A stretch of DNA of 64,000 nucleotides. Origin: Maribellus sp. YY47 (GTDB taxonomy: Bacteria; Bacteroidota; Bacteroidia; Bacteroidales; Prolixibacteraceae). Of the stretch, positions 17,835-27,738 are shown piece by piece. A model generated the notes under the pieces. It had not been told where the DNA came from, ran no database searches, and saw only the letters and a list, made by a program, of their open reading frames with translations. A program made the position numbers and the translations under genes. How positions within the stretch are numbered: position 1 is the first letter of the stretch; each line of letters opens with the position of its first letter. The stretch is from positions 57,377 through 121,376 of the forward strand of contig NZ_JALGYW010000017.1 in NCBI RefSeq assembly GCF_023111095.1. Reading direction: 5' to 3'.

Positions 17835-19223
17835 TTAAAGCGTTACCTTTTCAATATTCACTGTGTTGTTGTTCAGATCAATGGTGAACCGGTAGTTTGC
17901 CGATTCTGTTCCGGAATCACTGGCAATGGTCCAGTCGTTATCACCCGTGATGATTTGTTCGCCGGTGAAAGTAAAATTGCCTGCTTTCTTTTCGTTGGCC
18001 CAACCGGTATTTTCAAATGGTTTAAAACCGGCATAATGATCGTGATCGCCCGGAGTAAAGAATGTTCCCTGGTAAACGCCATCACTGATCTGACGAAGCA
18101 GAACGTAATTCATTATGTGACCAAAGCCCCATTCTGTGTGAACTTTGTGATGTCCTGAATACACGGCACCAATTTCGTCGGAAGTTACGTTTGTGGGATA
18201 GCCCAAACCGTAACCACATGCCAGCAGGTACTGCGGATATGCAGGATTATCAACGCCTACAATTATGTTTTTACGAACCGGGTTGTAATAAATGGTGTAT
18301 TCACCGGTTTCTCCCAAAAATTTCACCTGTGAATCGGAAATACGTTCAAAGAAATCAGGATTGTAAATATTTGCAGCATCGCCCAGTTTTCCAAACACGG
18401 TATAAGTTTTATCCTTTTCGAGTGTTCTTTTAAGCGTGCGGAATGTTTCACCATAAATATCCTGGTCTCCGAAAGCCGACAATGCGAGGTCGTCGGCGCC
18501 CAAATTACTTCCGGTGGTTGAAGCGCTGAATGCATAATTATCGTAAGTAAAAACCTGGGTGTAATCGGCATCCGGTGTGTAAATAAACGATGATTCTCCA
18601 CCTTCACTGATCATGGCGATTTTACCATCTACGTTGCCATAAACCGCACCGCTGTAATCAATGGTTTTATCGGCATTCAGTTTTTCAGCCAGTTTATAGC
18701 GGAAAGATGTTTCAAGCGTCAGTTCCGTTCCTTCAAACTTATCTTTATCTGAAGACCGGGGTGAAAGTACTGCAACGGCTCCATCGTCGGTCACCAGGTA
18801 AAGTTGGTTGTAAACCGGGCGTTTCCCTGTTAAACCGGTAACTTCATATGAGTCTGCTCCTTTTAAAACATTCTTGGCAACAAGGTTCATCACTACATCA
18901 GCATTGTCTGCCTGGTTGTCGCGTAAAGGAACAAAAATCGATTGATTCACTTCGTAAGTATCTCCCACAAGTAGAATTTCCCCCGATGTGATCACCCTGC
19001 CTTCTGAAACAATTTCGTATTTCAGGGAAGTGAGCATTGTGGCCGGATCGCTGATTGTTGCGGTCAATGTAATTGAATCGCCAAACGAAAAGCTGGCCGG
19101 GGTAACCGCTACCGATTCGAAAACCGGTATTGATTCTTTGCGGGGGCCGTATTCATCTTCACACGAAGCGAAGAATAATCCGATTACCCCGATCAACATG
19201 AATATTTTATATATCGAATTCAT
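17835..19223 (-). CDS. Surface glycan-binding lipoprotein (SusE-like), proximal
   Basis: Lipoprotein (MNSIYKIFMLIGVIGLFFASC) encoded directly after susD, the usual position of a SusE-like or surface glycan-binding protein. It has an N-terminal PKD/Ig-like beta-sandwich (VTPASFSFGDSITLTATIS) and further beta modules, with QLYLVTDDGAV and a late TGEYTIYYNPVRKNI segment that look like SusE/SusF-type repeats. Aromatic-rich regions (TEWGFGHIMNYVLLRQ, HDHYAGFKPFENTGWAN) could contact glycan. There is no enzyme motif. The next gene, a GH30, starts 4 nt downstream. I recognise the role from position and architecture rather than from a named family. Confidence 0.75.
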   Translation of the reverse strand: MNSIYKIFMLIGVIGLFFASCEDEYGPRKESIPVFESVAVTPASFSFGDSITLTATISDPATMLTSLKYEIVSEGRVITSGEILLVGDTYEVNQSIFVPLRDNQADNADVVMNLVAKNVLKGADSYEVTGLTGKRPVYNQLYLVTDDGAVAVLSPRSSDKDKFEGTELTLETSFRYKLAEKLNADKTIDYSGAVYGNVDGKIAMISEGGESSFIYTPDADYTQVFTYDNYAFSASTTGSNLGADDLALSAFGDQDIYGETFRTLKRTLEKDKTYTVFGKLGDAANIYNPDFFERISDSQVKFLGETGEYTIYYNPVRKNIIVGVDNPAYPQYLLACGYGLGYPTNVTSDEIGAVYSGHHKVHTEWGFGHIMNYVLLRQISDGVYQGTFFTPGDHDHYAGFKPFENTGWANEKKAGNFTFTGEQIITGDNDWTIASDSGTESANYRFTIDLNNNTVNIEKVTL

Positions 19224-19258
19224 AATTTTTTCCTTCTTAAAAGTTTACAATACAAATT

Positions 19259-20797
19259 TTAGTAACCAGGATTCTGTACAAGATTCGGGTTCTGGTCAAT
19301 AACATCCTGAGGAATGGGCAAAATGTAAGACAGGCTCGTAAATGGATACACCTGGGCAGGGCGTCCATTATCTCTGTCGTTAACCGTGTTCATCACTTCT
19401 TCCACTTTATCCAATCGCACAAGGTCGAACCAACGCTGTCCTTCGAAGGCAAGTTCAAGTCTGCGTTCTTTGAGATAGGCAGCGGTTATTGCCTGCTGTC
19501 CGGCAGTGGCCCACGAGGGCAAGTTCCCCAAACCGGCACGGTTGCGGGTTTGATTGATAATGGAAGCGGCTCCGTTGTAATCGCCTTTAGCAATCAATGC
19601 TTCTGCTTTTAGCAGCAAAATATCGGCATAACGCAGTTTAATGATGCTGTTGTATGCACTGCGGCATTTATACATAAATGGATAATTGTCTGCAGGATAG
19701 TAAATGTTCCAGTCGCATTTATAGAAGACAATGGATTCTGCATAACGTTTATCACCCACTTCGCTGTTGAAAGCTTTGATGAGGTCGCGTGATGGTGTGA
19801 TCCATTTTACCCAATCAAAATAAAATGTCCAGTCATTTATCGAACGACCATACATCCAGGTTACCCAGTTGGCATCGCCGGAGAAAAACTGCGCTTCGTA
19901 AATGGTTTCTTTTGTATTGCGTGCTTTTGCATCAATCGCCATGTTAGTCTGCGATGCAGGAAGATTCGGATCAGAGAGTATTATACCAAAAAGATCACTG
20001 AAATCATCCACCAGTTCAAAGCCATCGCCTGCCAGTTCATCGGCGTATTTAATCACTTTGTCGTAGTCGCGCAGCGGTTTTTCGGCATAAACTTTTGCCA
20101 GTAAAGCGCGGGCTACTGATTTCGAAAGTTGTGTTTTATCCTGCGCATTGTTTTCAGGGGCATATTGCAAGCCCTCCAAAAGATCTTTTTCTATCTGTTG
20201 GTAGATGGTCAAAGCATCGGTTTGAGGAGGGAAATAAGCCGGGTAAACTTCTGCAATTGTTTCAGATGTAATGTCACCTGCAACGGTTGTGACCAGCGGA
20301 ACATTTCCCCAGATTCTTACCATATCGAAATAGATCATGGCCCGGAGGATTTTTGCTTCCGCTTTATACTGCTGACGTTCAGTTTCCGTTAATGAAGCGT
20401 CGTTTACATCATCGATGTAATTGATCAGTTTATTGGCCTGGGCAACATTTGCCATGTGGCCGTTCCAGTCACGTTTCAGGTTCGTGTTTGATCCTTCGAT
20501 TGAATTTACCTCAAACGGAGTTGTTTCTGAGCTTGGATTACCGGCATAAGCATTATCTGAATGCGATTCAGCAAGCAGCAACATATCGAGGTACCAGTGT
20601 TCCTGTCCGTTTTTAAACCGATCGAGCAAGGTTTGGCGGTGTAATAATACAGCTGCTTTGTCTTTAAATACCACCTGTACACTGTCCTGGCTTACCCCTT
20701 CGGTTACATCCGAAAACGTATCGATCGGATCATATTCAAGCGAACAGGCAGCAAGCAGACAGGCAGATAGAATGGTTAAAATATATTTTGTCTTCAT
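19259..20797 (-). CDS. susD: RagB/SusD-family outer-membrane glycan-binding lipoprotein
   Basis: SusD homologue that caps the SusC pore and binds the imported oligosaccharide. The signal ends in a lipobox (LSACLLAACS). TPR-like helices follow, with KLINYIDDVND, EAKILRAMIYFDMVRIWGNVPLV, RYADILLLKAEALI and ERRLELAFEGQRWFDLVRL, all diagnostic SusD motifs. The end (LPIPQDVIDQNPNLVQNPGY) is the standard SusD C-terminus. At 512 aa it is full length. It begins 11 nt after the susC stop, forming the usual susCD pair. Confidence 0.96.
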   Translation of the reverse strand: MKTKYILTILSACLLAACSLEYDPIDTFSDVTEGVSQDSVQVVFKDKAAVLLHRQTLLDRFKNGQEHWYLDMLLLAESHSDNAYAGNPSSETTPFEVNSIEGSNTNLKRDWNGHMANVAQANKLINYIDDVNDASLTETERQQYKAEAKILRAMIYFDMVRIWGNVPLVTTVAGDITSETIAEVYPAYFPPQTDALTIYQQIEKDLLEGLQYAPENNAQDKTQLSKSVARALLAKVYAEKPLRDYDKVIKYADELAGDGFELVDDFSDLFGIILSDPNLPASQTNMAIDAKARNTKETIYEAQFFSGDANWVTWMYGRSINDWTFYFDWVKWITPSRDLIKAFNSEVGDKRYAESIVFYKCDWNIYYPADNYPFMYKCRSAYNSIIKLRYADILLLKAEALIAKGDYNGAASIINQTRNRAGLGNLPSWATAGQQAITAAYLKERRLELAFEGQRWFDLVRLDKVEEVMNTVNDRDNGRPAQVYPFTSLSYILPIPQDVIDQNPNLVQNPGY

Positions 20798-20808
20798 TTT
20801 GTACAGTT

Positions 20809-23784
20809 TTAAAATTCAACATTCACCCCAAAAACAAACGATTTACTGTGTGGGTATGTACCCCAGTCGATTCCCTGAACAGCGCCACTGTTTCCCCATT
20901 GGTTTACTTCGGGGTCCATTCCGCTGTACTTGGTAAGCGTTAGCAAATTACTTGCTGTTGCATAAGGTTGCAAACGCGAAACACCCAAACGGTTTAGGAT
21001 ACCGCCGTGGAAATTGTAAGACAGGGTCACGTCTTTTACGCGGAGGTAACTGCCATCTTCCACAAAATAGCTCGATGGTTGCATGTTAAATCCGGCTTTT
21101 GGGACATCGGTAATTTGTCCGGGAGTACGCCAGCGTTCCAAAACCTCCACCGATTGGTTTTTCAGGTCGTACATTCCCATGATATCACCTTTTGAGGCAT
21201 TAAAAATATCGTTTCCAACGGATCCCTGCATGAAAACACTCAGGTTGAATCCTTTGTACGAGAAAGTATTGGTAAATCCAAAGGTGAATAGCGGGTTTGG
21301 ATCGCCGATATAGGTTTTATCTGAGGCAGTAATCTTTCCGTCTTCGTTGATGTCGCGGTACATTAATTCTCCGGTTTCTGAGTCAACGCCATCGCTGATG
21401 TAACCGTAAAATCCCCCAAGTGCACGTCCGGGTTCGTTGCGGACAACACGTGTTTGATGGAAAGCATCTGTAGTTTCAGCATCGTAATAGATCTGCTGCA
21501 GTTCGAGGCTTTTTAATTTGTTTTTGTTAAACGAAATGTTGAAATCGGTATTCCAGCTAAAAGCTCCGGTAAAGTTTCTGGAACTTGCCGAGAATTCAAA
21601 CCCGCGGTTCTGCATCTCGCCTTCGTTTCTTACAATGTCGCTTGCTGCTGCAGCTCCTTCGGGCAACGAAACATACATCAACATGTCGGTGGTATGCTTC
21701 GAGTAATAGTCCATTGCTACGGTCAGCCTGTCTTGGAACAATGTGGCATCTAACCCGATGTTCATCTGCGAAGTGGTTTCCCAGGTAAGATCTGATGTTC
21801 GAAGGTTTGCTTGTGATATAAGTGGAAGTGCGTTGTCCTTTCCCGTTACGAACCAGGCCTGGCGGGTAATGCTGTAACGTTGCAGATAAGCATAGTCACC
21901 AACACCCGACTGGTTACCGGTTTGTCCCCAGCCTCCGCGGATTTTTAAATCACCGATCCAGTTCAGGTCTTTCATGAATTCTTCTGACGACAAACGCCAT
22001 GCACCTGAAAACGACGGGAATGTTCCCCAGCGATAATCGGGATGCAGTTTGGATGAACCGTCTTCGCGGATGTTGAAGGTAAACAGATACTTGCTTTCGT
22101 AGTTGTATGAAACGCGTCCGAAGAACGACATGATTCCCCAATCCGAAGCATTTGATCCGGTGTTGTTCCATGCAATTTTGTTCGCCGCATTCAGTGTCTG
22201 AATGTTGCTATCTCTGAAATGCGTTCCGTTAATGTAACTTTGAGACCATTGTGAATCGGTCCAGGAAGTACCGGCCATGGCTTCAAAATTGTGTTTTTCA
22301 GCAAAAGTCTTTTTGTAGGTCATCACGTTGTCAAACACCAGCAGAGTGTTGGTGCTTCTTGTATCCCATGCGCTTCCCCAATCGTCACGGTCGGCACCAT
22401 GAACCGGAGGAGTAAAACCAGTTACTTTGCCATTTCTGCGGTCGAGCGTAAACGATGATTTCAAATTGAGTTCGGGAAGGAAAGTAATCGTTGTACTTCC
22501 CGATGCGATCAAACGGTTCTCGTTATTCTTGTTGTTTTTTCCGTTTTCGATCGATTCAATCGGGTTGGTTATGTTTTGTCCGAAGAAGGTGCGGTTATAC
22601 AATCCTGTTTCCGGATCGATAATGCTTGACGCGGTTGGCAGGTTAACTACGGAAAGCACCACACCACCACGGTTGGATCCTGCTCCGGTAGTAACACCGT
22701 TACTTGTATTGTCGGAATACGACAGGTTCAGTCCAAAATTCAGCCAACTGCGCACCTGGCTTTCAATATTGCTGCGCATGTTATACCTGCGGAAAAATGC
22801 CGAACTAAGTACGCCCTTTTCGTTTAGATAACCACCGGAAACGAAGTAACGTGTTTTTTCGTTTCCATCCGAAATCTGTAGCTGGTAGTTTTGAGTAATT
22901 CCTGTGCCGTAAACTTCGTCAAACCAGTTGGTTTGATCGGTTGTTCCTTCAGGGATGGCGCCCGGACGAATTTCGTCCATCAGTGTTTTATACTGGGCTG
23001 CATTCAACGATTCAATCTGATTGGCAACCCGGCTGACTCCGTATTGAACATTGGCAGAAATTTTTGCCTCGCCACTGGCCTGTTTGGTTGTGATGAGAAT
23101 AACACCATTGGCCGCCCGCGAACCGTAAATGGCTGCTGAAGAAGCATCTTTCAGAATCTGCATGCTGGCAATATCCTGGGGCGAAAGAAAGTTCAGGTTA
23201 TCCACCGGAACTCCGTCGACCACATACAGCGGACTGTTGCTTCCGTTAAATGAAGTCGTACCGCGCACCCTGATTACCATCTCTCCACCGGGCGCCCCGC
23301 TGGGCGAGTACACGTTTACACCGGCTGCCTTTCCCTGAATGGCCTGTGCTGCCGAAATAATCGGGCGTTCATTAATGTCTTTTGTTGAAACCGTAGAAAC
23401 TGCAGTGGTTACGTCTTTCCGGGCTACGGTACCATAGCCAATTACTACCACTTCATCAATCTCCTGCAGATCTTCCTTTAATGAAATATTTATCTCATTA
23501 CGACTGCCCACAGTAACTTCCTGTGAAATGTATCCGATGTAGGAAAACATCAGAACGGCATCGCTGCCGGGTACACTGATCTGGTAATTGCCGTACGGGT
23601 CGGTCATTACTCCCTGTAATGTTCCCTTTACCACGATATTTACACCGGGTAACGGTTCGCCCTTTACGTCGCTTACCACACCTCTAACAGTTATCGGATT
23701 TTGAGCCTGAACGGATAAACTCAAGCCAAGAACCAAAAGCAAATAAATAAGAGGAATTTTTACTTTTAAGAAATTTGTTCCCAT
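20809..23784 (-). CDS. susC: SusC/RagA-family TonB-dependent outer-membrane transporter
   Basis: Outer-membrane porin that imports oligosaccharides with TonB energy. A signal peptide (to ~residue 27, SVQAQN) leads into a carboxypeptidase-regulatory-like domain (GVVSDVKGEPLPGVNIVVKG), the TonB box region EIDEVVVIGYGT, a plug domain (GKAAGVNVYSPSGAPGG, PLYVVDGVPVDNL) and a long beta-barrel ending in FGVNVEF. At 991 aa it has normal length, and there is no N-terminal STN domain, so it is not of the anti-sigma-linked type. It is the first gene of the operon susC-susD-SGBP-GH30-SGBP-GH30. A 370-nt spacer with palindromes lies upstream. Confidence 0.97.
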   Translation of the reverse strand: MGTNFLKVKIPLIYLLLVLGLSLSVQAQNPITVRGVVSDVKGEPLPGVNIVVKGTLQGVMTDPYGNYQISVPGSDAVLMFSYIGYISQEVTVGSRNEINISLKEDLQEIDEVVVIGYGTVARKDVTTAVSTVSTKDINERPIISAAQAIQGKAAGVNVYSPSGAPGGEMVIRVRGTTSFNGSNSPLYVVDGVPVDNLNFLSPQDIASMQILKDASSAAIYGSRAANGVILITTKQASGEAKISANVQYGVSRVANQIESLNAAQYKTLMDEIRPGAIPEGTTDQTNWFDEVYGTGITQNYQLQISDGNEKTRYFVSGGYLNEKGVLSSAFFRRYNMRSNIESQVRSWLNFGLNLSYSDNTSNGVTTGAGSNRGGVVLSVVNLPTASSIIDPETGLYNRTFFGQNITNPIESIENGKNNKNNENRLIASGSTTITFLPELNLKSSFTLDRRNGKVTGFTPPVHGADRDDWGSAWDTRSTNTLLVFDNVMTYKKTFAEKHNFEAMAGTSWTDSQWSQSYINGTHFRDSNIQTLNAANKIAWNNTGSNASDWGIMSFFGRVSYNYESKYLFTFNIREDGSSKLHPDYRWGTFPSFSGAWRLSSEEFMKDLNWIGDLKIRGGWGQTGNQSGVGDYAYLQRYSITRQAWFVTGKDNALPLISQANLRTSDLTWETTSQMNIGLDATLFQDRLTVAMDYYSKHTTDMLMYVSLPEGAAAASDIVRNEGEMQNRGFEFSASSRNFTGAFSWNTDFNISFNKNKLKSLELQQIYYDAETTDAFHQTRVVRNEPGRALGGFYGYISDGVDSETGELMYRDINEDGKITASDKTYIGDPNPLFTFGFTNTFSYKGFNLSVFMQGSVGNDIFNASKGDIMGMYDLKNQSVEVLERWRTPGQITDVPKAGFNMQPSSYFVEDGSYLRVKDVTLSYNFHGGILNRLGVSRLQPYATASNLLTLTKYSGMDPEVNQWGNSGAVQGIDWGTYPHSKSFVFGVNVEF

Positions 23785-24214
23785 AGATAAGTCATTTAAT
23801 TAGTATCAGCTTAATCATTAAGCAATAATTTATTTTGTTTCCCAAAGGGAATAGCCTTTGCAAATGCGACTAAAAACAACCTTCGATATATTAAATACCG
23901 AACGGTTTTTCTGGTGAATTAGCCTGTCTGTTTTTTCCGATCAAATATATTTAATGGGTAAACTGCTAAAAAAATGAGGGTAATTAAAGTGGATGCTGTT
24001 GCTGTCAGATTTTGGATAATCGGCAGGCATGCAGGTGATTATTGGATATTGTGATGATGGAAAAAGTGGATGCAAAGGGATTGGATGGAACAAATTTTTG
24101 CGTTTTGATTAGCAGAATTTCTGGGCTTTATCTTCCGAAATCTGATGGAATTGTGGTTATTTCATGAAGTTGTCGATGGTGACAGGTTCAATTGAAATTA
24201 GGATGCCAGGTGTT
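23785..24214. promoter_or_regulatory. 430-nt regulatory spacer ahead of susC, with palindromes
   Basis: No gene is seen. Two short dyads lie near the susC start: GCTTAATCATTAAGC (23809-23823, perfect, one central base) and TTCCCAAAGGGAA (23839-23851). They are plausible operator or mRNA-leader elements. The rest, toward the regulator gene, is AT-rich with no clear signal. Confidence 0.45.
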
Positions 24215-25855
24215 TTACCGAATCTGAATGAGTAAATCCTCGAATTCGTCTCTCGAAACAGCCCGGCTTTTTATTTTAGCGCGATAGTTGTAAATGGTGT
24301 TTACCGAATAGCGTAGAAATTCAGCAATTTGAGAGCTGTTGCTGATTCCCAGTCGAATTAAAGCCAAAATCCTCAATTCGACATTCAACAGTTCATCCTC
24401 CTTCAACTCCATTTTCTCGTCATCAGCGAGTAGTTCGTTTACCTTTTCTACAAAATGAGGAAAAATACGCAGAAAGGCTTTATCGAAATTTCGGTACAAC
24501 TCTTCAAACTCAGCTTCCATCATTTCCTGCGAACGGGTGATCGTAACTAATTCGGAAATATGACCTGTTGTTAGTTTTTTGTTCACCATCCGACGGAATC
24601 CATCCATCTTATCGATGTAGGTAGAGCAAAGTTTTATAAAATGACCAACGTATACTTCTTTAATGTGATCCGACTCGGAAAGATCCCTGTTAACGACCTG
24701 CAACTGCTGATTTACCTGCTGTAATTCAGTATTCAGCTTTTTCAAACTCGTATTGGCTTCCTGTAAATATTTTCTTGTTTCCGACAAACGCCTCATCTGG
24801 GCGTAGATAAAGAATAAAGCGATCGCCAGCAATATTCCCAGTGTACTGGTAAGAAACAGATAGTTTTTTAACTGCTTGTTTTTCTTTTCAATGGTAGCCT
24901 GGTAAGTCAGGTCTATTAGCGACAGTATTCCTGCACTTTGCAAACTTCGGAGACGTGCATTGTAAAATACAGTTTCGCTCCACGAAAAGCGAATGTAATT
25001 GTAAGCCCGTTCCATATCGTTCTCTTTGTAAAGTATTTCGGCCAGCATCCAGAGAGAGGCGTGATCTTTTGTTGCCGACAATATATCGGAAAGGGCTGAC
25101 AATGCCAGATAATACTTTTCGTTATCCACATCTTTCAACTTTCGGTAGGTCAACGAACGGGTGTAAGCTGTTATGGCAAATTCGCGTGTTCCCAAAGAAT
25201 ATTTCGCCAGAATAGTATCGTTTACCTTTAGCGACTCCTCCAGTTTTCCTGAATTTCGAAGGTTGTCTTCTTCTACCGTATAATACAATTTATCGGCAGG
25301 AGTAAGCTCAAGGTTTAACGAATCAGCATACTTCGACGATATTTTCCAGTACTTCTCGGCTCCTGCCTTATCTTGTGTATAAAAAGCCAGTTCAGAATAA
25401 ACATGCTTGTAGGTATTGTAGTATTCCTCCAGTAAATGTTCGGGAACCTTTTCCCGGTTTATGGAAATAATCAAATCCACGGCCTCCAGGTACATTCCTG
25501 TTGATGCCATGAGATCGGCGAGCTGAAGCTCACTCTCGTATTGAAGTTCAGTGTTTTTCAGGAGCTTTGCAATTTCAATATTTCTGTTTTTGTAATAAAT
25601 CGCTGAATCACAAATGTAGGGGCGGTATTCATTATAGAGTTCAGCATTAATTTTGTATTCCTCGATCGAATTTCTTTCGACAGTTTTCAATTTTTCTTTG
25701 AAAGCCTGAATACGTTCCTCTTTTTGCGAAGTATAGACAAGATGATTTTCGATAGCTGCATCGAGCCGTATCATAAGCGAGTCGAGCGAATGCTGTCCGA
25801 AAGCAACACCCGGCGCAAAAAATACTAAACAAAATAATATTCTAACTGAATGCAT
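24215..25855 (-). CDS. Membrane-spanning PUL regulator: TPR sensor, TM, coiled coil, HTH (DUF6377 type)
   Basis: Likely activator of the adjacent susC operon. Start at 25855 gives a signal sequence (MHSVRILFCLVFFAPGVAFG). A ~300-residue periplasmic helical repeat region follows, then one membrane segment (YLFLTSTLGILLAIALFFIY), a cytoplasmic coiled coil (LQEANTSLKKLNTELQQVNQ) and a C-terminal helix-turn-helix region (LGISNSSQIAEFLRYSVNTI, YNYRAKIK). This order is that of DUF6377 regulators common beside Bacteroidota glycan loci. It would sense a periplasmic sugar and bind DNA while held in the membrane. It lies upstream of susC on the same strand, separated by the palindrome-bearing spacer. 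Confidence 0.85.
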   Translation of the reverse strand: MHSVRILFCLVFFAPGVAFGQHSLDSLMIRLDAAIENHLVYTSQKEERIQAFKEKLKTVERNSIEEYKINAELYNEYRPYICDSAIYYKNRNIEIAKLLKNTELQYESELQLADLMASTGMYLEAVDLIISINREKVPEHLLEEYYNTYKHVYSELAFYTQDKAGAEKYWKISSKYADSLNLELTPADKLYYTVEEDNLRNSGKLEESLKVNDTILAKYSLGTREFAITAYTRSLTYRKLKDVDNEKYYLALSALSDILSATKDHASLWMLAEILYKENDMERAYNYIRFSWSETVFYNARLRSLQSAGILSLIDLTYQATIEKKNKQLKNYLFLTSTLGILLAIALFFIYAQMRRLSETRKYLQEANTSLKKLNTELQQVNQQLQVVNRDLSESDHIKEVYVGHFIKLCSTYIDKMDGFRRMVNKKLTTGHISELVTITRSQEMMEAEFEELYRNFDKAFLRIFPHFVEKVNELLADDEKMELKEDELLNVELRILALIRLGISNSSQIAEFLRYSVNTIYNYRAKIKSRAVSRDEFEDLLIQIR

Positions 25856-26045
25856 AATTTTAGGCTTACCCTCACCGGAGGAGTGCAAAATAAGCATTTT
25901 TTATCGTCTGCCCAATGTGGAAAATCATTTTCAGGAAGGGCTTAGGAGCGTGGTCAGAAGTAAAGCCTCGCGATGTTTTTGATTTGATCCCAAAAAAGTT
26001 ACTGAATTTCATTCGTTGTAATAAACCTAATGAAAGAATAAATAA

Positions 26046-26076
26046 AAAAGCCGATTCAGTTTCTGAATCGGCTTTG
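26046..26076 (-). terminator. Intrinsic terminator of tRNA-Leu
   Basis: AAAGCCGATTCAG (26047-26059) pairs perfectly with CTGAATCGGCTTT (26063-26075), leaving a 3-nt loop. On the - strand the stem is followed by a T-rich run, placing it directly downstream of the tRNA. Confidence 0.9.
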
Positions 26077-26080
26077 CTTG

Positions 26081-26164
26081 TACCCGAGGCGGGAATCGAA
26101 CCCGCACTCCGTTGCCAGAACTGGATTTTGAATCCAGCGCGTCTACCTATTCCGCCACCCGGGC
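26081..26164 (-). tRNA. tRNA-Leu (anticodon CAA)
   Basis: Read on the - strand, the 84-nt sequence folds as a class II tRNA. The acceptor GCCCGGG pairs with CTCGGGT (two G-U pairs), the anticodon arm is CTGGA-TTCAAAA-TCCAG with anticodon CAA (reads UUG), and the T arm is GCGGG-TTCGATT-CCCGC. The long variable arm fits leucine. The 3' CCA is not encoded. A strong terminator follows. Confidence 0.95.
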
Positions 26165-26223
26165 TTTTCCTTTAACGGAAATTGGTGCGCAAAACTAACT
26201 ATTTCGTTCGAATTACCAAAATA

Positions 26224-27600
26224 TTAATGAGCAATTTGTTTTGGTCGGTCAATTCTTTTTACCACCTGCCCGTAAATAATCAGCGCAATGGCCGAAATCA
26301 TTGCAATTCCTACAAAGTAATACCAGATATAATGGGCATTTTGAGCTGCTACTGCCCATTCTTCGTGCGAACCGAACAATCGCGGATCGGGACAATACCG
26401 GTCGAGCAGCACCCCCGACATTAAAAAGCCTAAAATGGAAGAGAGAAATGAATGCAGGTGACTGAATCCGAGGTAAAGTCCTTCCTCTCCTTTGGGAGCC
26501 TGTAACGAAAAGTATTCAAGGAAGCGCGGAGAAATAAAGGTTTCGGCAAACCCCTGAAAAGCGATCCCAATAACCATCATAAATGCTACCGGATGCATTC
26601 CCATAATTTCGTTGGGGAACAGGTTTCCTGAAGCCATAAAGAGCGCTGATACAGGCATGATGAACATACCCACTGTCATACTGAACAGAGCTGATCGCCT
26701 ACGCATAAAGTGGGTAATCAGCCCAACGGTGGTAAATACAATCAGCGGGTTAATGTTGGCGTACCATTCGGGCGAAGCGCCTTCTCCGGCAAGCCGAAGA
26801 ACGTATTTGGGCATGGTCGCATACATCTGGTGTTGTACCATCCAGAAACCGGTGATAATCAGAATGAGGAAAATTAATCTCGCATTTGTGAGAACGCGTA
26901 AGAAGCCCTTCCAAAGTTCAGCAATTGATTTTCCTTCTCCTTCATGCTTTTTACTGGTAAAGAGGAAAAAAACGACCAGGAGTCCGATCAAAGTCATGGC
27001 AGCCGAGAAGTAACCAATCCAAATCAATCCTTCATTACCCCAGGCTTCGCGCAGGGGTTTAACAATGGTTTTTCCGGAGAAGGCTCCGATATTTACCATT
27101 GCATAGAATATACTGTATCCCCTGGCGCGGTTTTCTTTTGTGGTTTCTTTGGCAACCGTTCCGGTAATTACCGATTTAATAAAAGATCCTCCCAGGATGA
27201 TGAGTACCATGGCCGGTACTACTGCATAGCGGTAGGACGATGTTTCCAGTCCTTTAAAGACGGTGGTGTCGCCATATTCTGCCAGGCCCGCTGATTCAAA
27301 CAAGCTGGGAAGGGCCCCCATTCCTGCATATCCGAGCGTAAGCAGCCCAAAAGCCAGCATCAACGACTTGCGAAATCCGATTTTATCGGCATAAGCGCCT
27401 GCAAAAGTTGGCAGAAAATATAATAATGCAGAGAAGGTACCTGCAATTGCTCCGGCTTCAATGTCGTTAAAACCGATGATGCGTGATAAATATAAAGTGA
27501 TAGCTATAAACAAGCCATAGTAGGCAGCCCGTTCAAACAATTCTACCGTGTTGGCTACCCAAAATGCCCGTGGAAATTTCCAGGTTTCTTTTTTCTCCAT
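26224..27600 (-). CDS. POT/PTR-family (MFS) proton-coupled transporter
   Basis: Inner-membrane proton symporter, probably for di- or tripeptides. Start at 27600 (MEKKETWKFPRAFW) is preferred over a 24-residue longer form because it places ELFERAAYYG at residues 20-29, the ExxER...YYG signature of the POT family in helix 1. About 12 hydrophobic helices are visible. NRARGYSIFYAMVNIGAFSG corresponds to the conserved helix-4/5 PTR region, although the usual FYxxINxG form is altered to FYAMVNIG. The protein is shorter in its loops than typical PTR proteins. It is divergent from the sigma-factor gene that follows. Substrate is inferred from family only. Confidence 0.8.
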   Translation of the reverse strand: MEKKETWKFPRAFWVANTVELFERAAYYGLFIAITLYLSRIIGFNDIEAGAIAGTFSALLYFLPTFAGAYADKIGFRKSLMLAFGLLTLGYAGMGALPSLFESAGLAEYGDTTVFKGLETSSYRYAVVPAMVLIILGGSFIKSVITGTVAKETTKENRARGYSIFYAMVNIGAFSGKTIVKPLREAWGNEGLIWIGYFSAAMTLIGLLVVFFLFTSKKHEGEGKSIAELWKGFLRVLTNARLIFLILIITGFWMVQHQMYATMPKYVLRLAGEGASPEWYANINPLIVFTTVGLITHFMRRRSALFSMTVGMFIMPVSALFMASGNLFPNEIMGMHPVAFMMVIGIAFQGFAETFISPRFLEYFSLQAPKGEEGLYLGFSHLHSFLSSILGFLMSGVLLDRYCPDPRLFGSHEEWAVAAQNAHYIWYYFVGIAMISAIALIIYGQVVKRIDRPKQIAH

Positions 27601-27738
27601 TTCTGATTTTAAATATTTGAGCCACAAAAATAACAGACTCTCCGGTTTGGCAAAATCTACGTTTTTTAACATAAACAGAATCCTTTTCCGGGGTAATTCT
27701 TTTTTCTAACTTAGCTTCAAGTGATTGAACCGAAAGAA

